Assembly (NCBI GenBank): GCA_963921425.1
Contig: OY992837.1
Coordinates: forward strand, 19,670,630-19,734,629
DNA: 64,000 nucleotides
DNA from: Dryas octopetala
Lineage: Eukaryota > Streptophyta > Magnoliopsida > Rosales > Rosaceae
Reading direction: 5' to 3'
The notes beneath the pieces are model-generated. The model was not told where the DNA came from. It saw nothing but the letters and a program-made list of their open reading frames with translations, and did no database searches. Each line of letters begins with the position of its first letter. The first letter of the stretch is position 1. A program made the position numbers and the translations under genes. Of this stretch, positions 1 to 9,462 are shown piece by piece.

Positions 1-1
1 C

Positions 2-3000
2 AGTACTCACAACTTTGTGGATGGTAGGTTGATCAAAAAGCTTGGCTGGAAGTTGAACCCCACTATTGAGTTTGAGGTGTTGATAGCCGATGGGGGTAAA
101 GTTAAGAGTAAAGGGTGTTTGAACACCACTCTTTCTATGAGTGATTATGTGTTTGACTCAAATCTTTTTGCTACCTCTTGGAGGTTGTGATGTGGTCCTA
201 GGTGTGCAATGGTTATCCTCAGTAAGCCCTGTGTTATGGGATTTCCAGCTTTTGACTATGGAATTTAGCGTGGGAGCAGTAAAATATAAGATAGAAAGCA
301 CTCAACCTCAAGCACCTTTGGTACAAGAAGCAACTCTGCAACAACTTGAGAGAATTTTGCATACTTCAAGTTTCGGAATCTTGCTTTATTCTATGGCAGC
401 CGACAAAATTGAAGCATGTGATTTGAACACCAAGCAGTTGGAGGAATTACAAGAAGTTTTGTCAGAATTCGATGATGTCTTTCAAAGCCCAACTACCCTA
501 CCACCAAACAGATCCCATGATCACAAGATTCCACTCATTCCAGGAGCTAAACCACCTAGTATCAGACCCTATCACTATGGCCCACTACAGAAAACTGAAA
601 TTGAGAAAGCAGTACATGAGTTGTTGAGTTCAGGGTTTATACGGGCAAGTCACAGTCCTTTCTCATCTTCTGTGTTGTTAGTCAAAAAGAAAGAAGGAAC
701 TTGGCGAATGTGCATGGATTACAGGGAGCTTAATCAAGTCACTATTAAAGATAAGTACCCCATACCATTGATTGATGACTTATTGGTTGAATTGCATGGT
801 GCTAAGTATTTTACTAAGCTGGATTTGAGATCAGGTTACCACCAAATTAGGATGGATCCTGCAGATGTGGAGAAAACAGCCTTTAGAACGCATGAAGGCC
901 ACTATGAGTTCTTGGTTATGCCATTTGGGCTAACCAATGCACCTGCATCCTTCCAAAACCTTATGAATGATGTGTTTAGACCATTTTTGAGAAAGTTTAT
1001 ATTAGTTTTTTTTTATGATATATTGATTTTTAGCAGGAGTTGGGAAGAACACTTGTCTCATTTGCGGCAGGCTTTGCAAATACTTCAACAGAATCAACTT
1101 TTTGTTAAAAAGCAAAAATGTGCTTTTGGTCAAAGTAAAGTGGAATATCTGGGCCACATTGTTTCTAGAGAGGGAGTGGCAGCTGACCCATCAAAGCTGC
1201 AAGCCATTGTGGATTGGCCTATTCCCACAACAGTCAAGGAGTTAAGGGGATTCTTGGGGCTAACAGGTTACTACAGAAAATTTGTACCTGGTTATGGTAA
1301 GATTTGCCAGCCCCTATATCAATTAACCAAGAAGGAAGGGTTTCTTTGGACTGATGCTGCAACTGAAGCCTTTCAACATCTCAAGAGTATCATGGTATCA
1401 CCACAAGTTCTAGCTTTACCAGATTTCAATTTACCCTTTGAAATTGAGTGTGATGCTTCAGGGAATGGAATTGGGGCAGTCTTACAACAAAGGGGAAGAC
1501 CAATAGCTTTTACAAGCCAATCTCTGGGTCCTAGGAATCAAGCATTGTCAACATATGAAAGAGAACTCATTGCTATTGTGCATGCAGTGAGAAAATGGCA
1601 AGGATATCTACAAGGAAGACATTGTGTGATTAAAACTGATAACAACAGTTTGAAGTTCTTTTTGAATCAAAGGGCTAACACTCCATTCCAACAGAAGTGG
1701 GTGGATAAGTTGCTTGGGTTTGATTATGAGATACAGTACAAGCATGGTACTGAAAATGTTGTTGCAGATGCTCTCTCCAGAGTTCATGGTGCTGAACAGC
1801 TTGCAGAAACTCCCCTGAATAGTCAATTTGAATGTACATCAATCTCTTACCCTTACTTTGGATGGTTGGATGAACTGAGAAGACATGTGGAGCAGGATGA
1901 ATGGATAATTAACAAGTTGCGAGAATTGGCTGCTGTAGATGCAAGTACTGATCAGCAGTCTAAATTGCGAAAATTTCAGGTGGATAATGGGTTTCTCAAG
2001 TATCAATCTAGAATTGTCCTCAGTCCAACATCAACATGGAGGATTAAAATTTTTGAAGAACACCATGCTACTCCCACAGCAGGTCATCCTGGGGTACTCA
2101 AAACTTATCAAAGAATAAAGAGAGGTTTTTATTAGCAGGGAATGAAAAAAGATATCAGAAAATGGGTTGCAGAATGCTCAGTATGCCAGCAGAATAAGTA
2201 TGAAACTATAGCACCTCCAGGTTTGTTACAACCTCTACCAATTCCAACCCAAGTTTGGACTGATATAAGCATGGATTTTGTAGTTGGGTTGCCATTATGC
2301 AAAGGTAAATCAGTAATTCTAGTGGTGGTAGACCGATTGACAAAATATGCACATTTTGTTGCTTTGGCTCATCCAATCACAGCTGTCATAGTAGCTCAAG
2401 TCTTCATTAATCACATTTTCAAGCTCCATGGAATGCCATCTTCTATTGTGAGTGATAGAGACCCTATATTTGTGAGTGCTTTTTGGAAGGAATTATTCAA
2501 ATTGCAGGGTTCTAAATTGAACATAAGCTCAGGGTATCACCCTCAAAGTGATGGGCAAACTGAGGTAGTGAATAGATGCCTTGAAACCTATTTGAGGTGT
2601 TTTGCAGGATATCAACCTAAGAAATGGGTCCAATGGTTAGCTTGGGCAGAATGGAGTTATAACACTGCCTTCCATACATCTGCAAAAGCAACACCATTTG
2701 AGTTGGTCTATGGATATCCACCACCACATGTTAATTCATATGAAGTTGGGTCTGCAAGGTTGGATTTGGTGGACCAGACACTCATGGAGAGGGACAAGAT
2801 CATATCCATGCTCAAGACAAATCTGAAAGTGGCTCAAGAAAGGATGGAGACTCAAGCTAACAAACATAGAACTGAGAGAGAATTTAGTGTGGGTGATTTT
2901 GTTTATTTGAGGTTGGTTCCTTATCAACTGCAATCTCTGGCTTCTCATTCTTTCCACAAGTTACACCCAAAGTTCTATGGGCCTTATGAAGTCATTGAAA

Positions 3001-3305
3001 GGATTGGGAAGGTAGCATACAAGCTAAAATTGCCTGTAGGAACCAAGATACATCCTGTTTTTCATGTCAGTTGTTTGAAGAAACATCTTGGTACAGCTGT
3101 GACCCCAATTGCTACACTTCCATGCATTACAGAAGATGGAACTCTACATGAAACCCCTGAAGCTGTGTTACAGAGAAGGAATTACAAGAAGGGAAATGTT
3201 GCAGGTACTCAATTACTTGTTCACTGGAAGGGGCTTAGTGCAGAAGATGCAACTTGGGAAGATTATGATGACTTCATCAGCCAGTTTCCTGATTTCCAGT
3301 TTTGA
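2..3305 (+). pseudogene. Chromovirus pol: PR-RT-RH-IN-chromodomain, broken
   Basis: Protease residues (STHNFVDGRLIKKLGW) are read in frame 2 from base 2. The frame must shift by one near 160-170, in a T-run, to reach the conserved LPLGGCDVVLGVQWL stretch. The main frame 141-2135 then holds RT (CMDYRELN, LDLRSGYHQIRM, MPFGLTNAPASF) and RNase H (IECDASGNGIGAVL, IKTDNNSLKFFL). The [FY]xDD catalytic box reads FFYD: the first Asp is Tyr at 1014-1016. A TAG at 2133-2135 stands where the family has Trp just before the integrase zinc finger. The same frame continues 2142-3305 with the integrase core (DISMDFVVGLP, IVSDRDPIF, SDGQTEVVNRCLE) and a chromodomain (LLVHWKGLSAEDATWED). At least three independent lesions make it inactive. 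Confidence 0.92.
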
Positions 3306-3307
3306 AC

Positions 3308-3345
3308 AACCTTGAGGACAAGGTTTATGTTAAAGGGAGGGTAAT
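3308..3345 (+). promoter_or_regulatory. Hairpin plus polypurine tract before 3' LTR
   Basis: Immediately after the pol stop codon, AACCTTG (3308-3314) pairs perfectly with CAAGGTT (3319-3325) around an AGGA loop. A purine tract AAAGGGAGGG follows at 3332-3341 and the LTR begins at 3346. The tract is the expected plus-strand primer. The hairpin is discussed under findings, because unrelated elements in this window have equivalents. Confidence 0.8.
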
Positions 3346-3633
3346 TGTTACGAAGCTGTGATTTGCTTAATCACAACTTATAGTCACATTTACTATTTTA
3401 CTGTTTTATCTTTTAAATTGATTGTAACTGCTAGCTGGCAGCCTAGGCTTGGGTAAATTGTTTGTTAACGCAAGTATATAGGCCAACAGCTCTTTCTTTG
3501 TAAGTCAGTGATTAAATAGAAAGTATCAATGAAATATCCTCTGGAGTCTTCGTGACTCCAGCTCTTCCTTCCATCTTCTCCTTCTTCTTCATTTCCTCTG
3601 CATATTCAGGTCAAGGTTGAAAGGGGTCTAACA
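3346..3633 (+). repeat. 3' LTR of chromovirus
   Basis: The LTR begins TGTTA and ends TAACA, which are perfect terminal inverted repeats, and is preceded by a polypurine tract. A TATA-like AAGTATATA lies near 3472-3480. Length is 288 bp. Its 5' partner is outside the window, so age cannot be estimated. Confidence 0.88.
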
Positions 3634-5160
3634 CAATCTTTGATACAGATCAGTTTCAGATTAGAGGCTCTTCTTGGCAACCCCTTTCTAGGGAAGGAAA
3701 CAAGACTTCCACAGTCATCAATAAATAACCTTTGAAGACCGGTGAGGTGGCATAGGCCCTCCGGTAAGGATTTAAGATTTTCACATCTCCATATTGAACC
3801 TATCGGTTATTAACTCCAGCTGCTTACGACGCGTTATCTCCAAGTGCTTAAGAGTCTTGGGTAATTGGCCTCTGAATGATAAGGATGTCAGAGATGGACA
3901 ACGAACCAAGTGCTCAAGAAAATGAGAAGAAGAAGAAGACCAAGAACCATCTACCTCTGATTCCTCTTCTACTAATGATTTCAAATTTTCACAATCAGTT
4001 ATCTTTATTCTTCTTAGACTTGGAGGAATCTGGTGTCTTGCAAAATACATCAGAGACTTGCACCTTTCAATTTTTATGACTCTAAGAGAAGGTGGCAGAC
4101 CAACATCTAGAAAAGAAACTAGACGTGAGCATCCTAATTCCTCATGTTTGTCGGTAGTGCCTTCAATTTATAACAACCTTCTAATATCAATGTCTGTAAG
4201 TTGTAAAGTTCACTGATTGATTTAGGCAAGCTTGTTATTGCTGTGTGAGAAAGATCAAGATATCGTAGATACTTCAACTTACCAATTGAATTTGGCAGCT
4301 CAGTTATTTGATAGCCATTCAAAGAAAGCACCCATAAGTACTGCAACTTTGGCAATAAATCAAAAGTAATGTTATGAGCCAGATAATTCCCACGGGACTG
4401 TGAAAGTGGCAGAAAGGTTGGCAGCCGTTTAACTTCAGAAAAAGCCTGAAATATTTTGACCCCATCATACTCGGAAGCAGTGTAAGACGAATGGCGAGCC
4501 TTTGGAAAACATCTAAGTTGCGAGTCATCATTCCCCTTGTCTTCCAATCTAAAACATATTTCTGCTGCAGCCCATTGTGCCAACTCACCAACAAGGTCAT
4601 GCATTACATATTTTGAACTGCATTTGCTTGATTTTTCAAATACTGACCTAGATCTTAGCTCTTGAAAATAATCACCACCTAACTCTTCCATTTGTTTATT
4701 GTCTTCTGGTCGCTGTTGAATCAAACCCTCAGCCATCCATAAAAAGATCAATTGCTTCTCTTCAAATTCATAATCATTTGGAAATATCGAGCAGTAGGCA
4801 AAATACTGTTTCAAATATGAAGGGAGATAGTGATAACTCAGTTTTATTACTTGTAGAATTCCTCTCTTGTCTGATTGGCTCCACACTTTGTTGTTCAATA
4901 TTCCTTCCCATTTGTCTATTTTTTTACAACGCAGAAGACCGCCAAGAGTCTTTGCAGCCAAAGGCAATCCTTTGCATTTTGCAATAATTTTCTCCTTAAG
5001 TGACTCAAAATTTTGTGGTCTGTCATTGATAATGTCCAAAAGCGCATGTCTCTCAAAGACTTCCCAACAACGATCATTTGATATACACTCCAAGTTATGA
5101 ACTCCGGTAGCTCCCACCATCATTGCAACGGACCTTTTATAATGACTGCAAGCATACAAT
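3634..5160 (-). pseudogene. CC-NBS-LRR resistance protein fragment
   Basis: Read right to left, the sequence starts inside NB-ARC (KRSVAMMVGATGVHNLE, CWEVFERHALLD), then GLPLAAKTLGGLL (GLPL box), YFAYCSIFPNDYEF (RNBS-D), FLWMAEGL and MHDLVGELAQWAA (MHD box), followed by LRR units (LWVLSLNGYQITELP, LRYLDLSHTAITSLP). P-loop, kinase-2 and the coiled coil are missing; the break is at the start of array copy 1 near 5160-5200. The LRR frame stops at 4134. Sequence then jumps to distal LRRs (HEELGCSRLVSFLDV, SLRRIKITDCENLKSL) and, in another frame, SLPEGLCHLTGLQRLFIDDC to 3634, where the chromovirus LTR interrupts it. It resembles the RPP13-like/R13L1 class. It is truncated at both ends with internal frame changes. 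Confidence 0.9.
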
Positions 5161-5205
5161 GCCTCCACATAAAAAAAAAAAAATAGATAACCTGCTGAAC
5201 TGGTA

Positions 5206-6626
5206 AACAAGTTTTACCAATTTTTTGATGCATCTCTCAAGATAATGGTAACTCTTGATCAAGATGCGGTAACTTACCATATTCTTGATCAAAGTTACCA
5301 TTTTCTTGAACCAAACATCAAGAAAATGGTAACCAAAACCTTGCCTCAAACCAGGTTACCACTTTTTTGATCGTTCGATCAAGAAAATGGTAACTTGGTT
5401 CAAGAATGTGGTAACCAAGCCCAATCATGACCGAAATTACCATTTTTTTCATTTTTTTCCTCAAGAAATGGTTACTTGTTCTCAACAAATGGTAAGTTAC
5501 CATTTTCTTGAACCAAACATCAAGAAAATGATAACAAATCAGTGGGGCAAAAAACGTTACCACTTTCTTGATCGTTCGATCAAGAAAATGGTAACTTGGT
5601 TCAAGAATGTGGTAACCAAGCCCAATCTTGACCAAAGTTACCATTTTCTTGATTTTTTTCCTTAAGAAATGGTAACTTTTTCTCAAGAAATGGTAAGTTA
5701 CCATTTTCTTGATCCAAATTACCATTTTCTTGAACCAATCCTCAAGAAAATGGTAACCAAATCAGTGGGGCAAAAAACGTTACCACTTTCTTGATCATTT
5801 GATCAAAAAAATGGTAACTTGGTTCAAGAATGTGGTAACGAAGCCCAATCTTGACCAAAGTTACCATTTTCTTGATTTTTTTCCTCAAAAAATGGTAACT
5901 TTTTCTCAAGAAATGGTAAGTTACCATTTTCTTGATCCAAATTACCATTTTCTTGAACCAATCCTCAAGAAAATGGTAACCAAATCAGTGGGGCAAAAAA
6001 CGTTACCACTTTCTTGATCATTCGATCAAGAAAATGGTAACTTGGTTCAAGAATGTGGTAACGAAGCCCAATCTTGACCAAAGTTACCATTTTCTTGATT
6101 TTTTTCCTCAAAAAATGGTAACTTTTTCTCAAGAAATGGTAAGTTACCATTTTCTTGAACCAATCCTCAAGAAAATGGTAACCAAATCAGCCAAGCAAAA
6201 AACGTTACCACTTTCTTGATTGTTCGATCAAGAAAATGGTAACTTCGATCAAGAAAGTGGTAACCAAGCCCAACCTTGACGAAAGTTACCATTTTCTTGA
6301 TTTTTTTTCTCAAGAAATGGTAACTTTTTCTCAAGAAATGGTAAGTTACCATTTTCTTGATCCAAGTTACCATTTTCTTGAACCAATCCTCAAGAAACTG
6401 GTACGCAAATCAGTGGGGCAAAAAACGTTACCACTTTCTTGATCGTTCGATCAAGAAAATGGTAACTTCGATCAAGAAAGTGGTAACCAAGCCCAACCTT
6501 GACCAAAGTTACCATTTTCTTGATTTTTTTTCTCAAGAAATGGTAACTTTTTGTCAAAAATTGGTAAGTTACCATTTTGTTGATCCAAGTTACCATTTTT
6601 TTGAACCAAACATCAAGAGAATGGTA
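5206..6626. repeat. Alternating-motif array, copy 1
   Basis: The core TCAAGAAAATGGTAA and its reverse complement TTACCATTTTCTTGA recur dozens of times in alternating orientation. They are arranged in higher-order units of roughly 205-225 bp, marked by GTGGGGCAAAAAACG near 5543, 5765, 5988 and 6414 (AGCCAAGC variant near 6190). The array opens with TTTTACCA, a run of T and GATGCATCTCTCAAG, the same opening as copies 2 and 3. Both strands stay open over 60-135 codons because the unit lacks stops. These frames are low-complexity and I do not treat them as genes. The dense inverted motifs recall subterminal transposase-binding repeats of DNA transposons; that is inference. Confidence 0.9.
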
Positions 6627-7290
6627 ACTTCATCACTGGGCCAAAAATCGTTTCGCACTGCAACTGTGTATAGACGAAAGGGCAACTGCATTCTCAGACT
6701 ACTAAATACAAGCTCCTGTTTGACAATCAGGTTTTGACATGCAATCCAAAATTCTGAACAAAATTGCTTCTATAGTTATATACCAACTTACCAACTATGA
6801 ATTATAGTTTTAAGGTATAGGGTATTGGGTAAGTTATAGGATTTAAAATTAAAAAAAAAAACACAATAGGATTTAGGATATATAATATAGGGTTTAAGTT
6901 TAAGTTTCTAATTTGACAAAAACTCAAACAAATCATATTTATACATTTAGACAGTAAATGTGGTTCCTACTAATATATTTTGGCAGAAGCCTTTTAGCTT
7001 ATTTCTCTTACAATTTGATTCCCTACATGTACTTAACTTTTTCGTGGAGATGTGAGTTTGTCTAGTTTCATAAAGACTATAAATTTAATTGATCCCCTTG
7101 TAATAGTTTTGACTTAATAAACAAGCAATGTTAGAATCAAGCATTTACATGTTGCTGAATATCACTGGGCCAAAAAAACGTTTCGCACTGCAACTCTGTA
7201 TACACGAAAGAGCAATTGCATTCTCAGAGTGCTAAATACAAGCTCCTGTTTCACAATCAGGTTTTGACATGCAATCCAAAATTACACAGT
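6627..7290. repeat. Array-flanking sequence with a ~130-bp direct repeat
   Basis: A block starting CACTGGGCCAAAAA at 6629 and reading on to GACATGCAATCCAAAATT near 6755 is repeated at 7158-7285, with AT-rich sequence between. The same block follows array copy 2 at 38423-38550. A shorter relative sits inside copies 2 and 3 near 16300-16400 and 41750-41850. The repeat belongs to the array-bearing family rather than to a host gene. Confidence 0.7.
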
Positions 7291-9457
7291 TTGACTAGTC
7301 TGGAAACGCGCCAGAGGCAGCATCTGTTGAAGAATCTGCCTCCTTCTTGGACACATGGAACTCTGCATGGGATTGAATGATAGGTCTACTGCATCCTCGT
7401 GCACAACTGGGGTTCCTATAAGGCATATTATTACAGAGGCAAGCCCCTGCCCATGACATTATGTTTTTCAGCATCTCTTCTTAAATGAATGTATTTGTCT
7501 AGTCTAACATACCCAATTATCCTCTGCTAGTTTAAATTGGAGTGCCTGAATATTTACTAACGAACATGAACTTATTAACGTCTCAATAACTTAATTGTCA
7601 TAATTTTCAGGATGCACACCAATACGTCATTTATTTACCAAACAATGCAGCCACGTATTCATATATACACAGTCACATTACTGACATCCATAAACAACAG
7701 AACGAACAAAATGCATAAAATAAAATGGCCAAGCATACACTTCATCTATAGTACTTAGATTGATTCTTAGTACAACAATAAGCAAGCAGATACCCAAGAA
7801 GCAATTCTCACAACATGAAAACTGCAAAATTAATCAAGAGTAACAGCAATCTTCCTGATTGTAGCTTGCCAAGTTTAGTGACGTCACGACCAGTTTTGCA
7901 CATTATAATTACATTTGTTAATACGGGGAGTAAATGTCATCAGGATCAGGTGACCACGATGAGTCAGATGGCCACCATGGACGCCAATTGGCAGGGGTGC
8001 AGTCTGGCGATGACTCTGAATGATAGTCGTTCCCAGGTTCTTCATCCACCAAATCCAAGGGTCTGGACTGTTGAGATAAATCAGGGGCAGCTGACCCTTG
8101 TGATGAATCCGCGACATTTGACACTCCGGTATCTTTGGGTGGTTGTGATGCCCTTGGTGAATCCACAGTTCTTGTACTCATTTACCCATATCCAGCCATG
8201 GCAGTCAGCCTTACCCTAATACAAAACACATGCATTATGACATTTCAATGTTTTGGTTGCACAAATGGTCGGCCAAACTTAACAAAAACGTTCACTTACA
8301 TTAGTCCCTTTGCATCCCCAGGCTGGGCGTTGATTACCTTTAAAATTGGCAATATATTGCATCGAACCATTGTTGTCACAGTACAAAAACACGACTTTAA
8401 TTTCTACACTTGAGCTATTTAGACATCAATGCATTGGTAGATTTATTTCCTATTTGAAAGTTTAATTTAGGTGATCTATTCACTCAATTAACTTGATTAA
8501 ATTCACTTTCAGTGATCGGACCCCAATTTTTATTTTATATGATCATTCAGGAACTAGTCAAACAGACACAACTCTGACGATGCAGTAACTAAAATCTGAA
8601 ACTCCAGATTTACTTGTAAAATCAACCCAACTTCAGTAAATACCACAAGTCAGAACACACCAAGGAATTGAGTGACACCCTATGCACTCAAAGGATCCAT
8701 CAATGTAGGCATCCCAGTGCTATCAACAACTAAAGTGGTGTGTGGACAGATTTAACAAACTTTCATTTAGCATTCATGGTCTAAGTTAACATGCTAAAGT
8801 GAAGTGTGTGATCTTGTGAAGTTATTTTCGGATTAATAATCAGCAACACATAGAAAACAAATCACAAACAAGCCACAAGATTGTTCACCCAGAAAACCAC
8901 TAACGGTTAAAAACTGGGGGTCTTTCCAGCTGACCAAGCAATCCACTAAAGAAGAAGTTCAATACAAAGGGAGCATACAGCACACAAGCTCAATCACTAA
9001 GTCCTAGACTAAGTGGCAGCTTTCTTACCCCTTTGTACAACTTCTATAAGCAAGGTAATCGGTCATTCATGAAGAAGGCAGCTCCAACTCCAAGCTCATC
9101 AACCCATGGCACCAATTCACACCAAGCCCAGTAGATTCATCAATGTATGAACATGATATGCAAATGTTGGATTCTTAAAAAAAAAAAAAAAAATCAACCT
9201 TCTCAAGCAAGAGGCATGAAAAGGTTGATACAGAATCCTTCAACTAAAATCTAAATGAATGTGTTTGAAAAATATATGAAAAGATTTAAACACTCAAGCC
9301 CATTCAGAATTTTAGATGAAACAAACAAGTTCAGAAAATCATTTTGATTTTGAAAATAAAATGAACATTTTCTAACTTGATAAAAGATGAGCACTCCCCC
9401 CGAAAATACCCACTGAAAATCTGCTCATCGACCCCCAGCCAAAAGTCTGAAACGAAT
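7291..9457. other. No recognisable gene; AT-rich, possible exon remnants
   Basis: I recognise no protein domain here. A minus-strand stretch 7300-7410 reads EFHVSKKEADSSTDAASGAF before a stop and could be a terminal exon. The interval also contains the 87-codon frame listed separately and an A-run at 9178-9193. Nothing else is supportable. Confidence 0.4.
7918..8181 (-). CDS. Unrecognised 87-codon ORF
   Basis: An ATG-started frame with a Ser/Pro/Asp-rich product (DLSQQSRPLDLVDEEPG, WWPSDSSWSPDPDDIY). I do not recognise a family. Its acidic, low-order composition suggests the tail of a larger protein, perhaps another captured exon of the array-bearing family, but no splice signals or homology support this. 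It may be chance. Confidence 0.18.
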   Translation of the reverse strand: MSTRTVDSPRASQPPKDTGVSNVADSSQGSAAPDLSQQSRPLDLVDEEPGNDYHSESSPDCTPANWRPWWPSDSSWSPDPDDIYSPY

Positions 9458-9462
9458 ATCAC

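Larger units (their letters stand above)
1..3633 (+). mobile_element. Ty3/gypsy chromovirus, 5'-truncated by window
   Basis: The window opens inside the protease of a gypsy retrotransposon and runs through reverse transcriptase, RNase H, integrase and a terminal chromodomain to a complete 3' LTR. The domain order and chromodomain place it among plant chromoviruses. The short LTR (288 bp) would fit the Reina branch, which is inference. The last base is adjacent to LRR-coding sequence of a resistance-gene pseudogene on the other strand, so the element inserted into that gene. The 5' LTR, and so the target duplication, lie outside the window. Coding capacity is lost through a frameshift, a nonsense codon and a changed catalytic residue. 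Confidence 0.93.

Noticed and set aside
5318..6737. Open frames of 60-135 codons on both strands inside array copy 1 (and similar ones in copies 2 and 3)
   Set aside because: They are translations of the short repeat (YHFL and KKMVT strings), open on both strands because the unit lacks stops. No domain, no start context.
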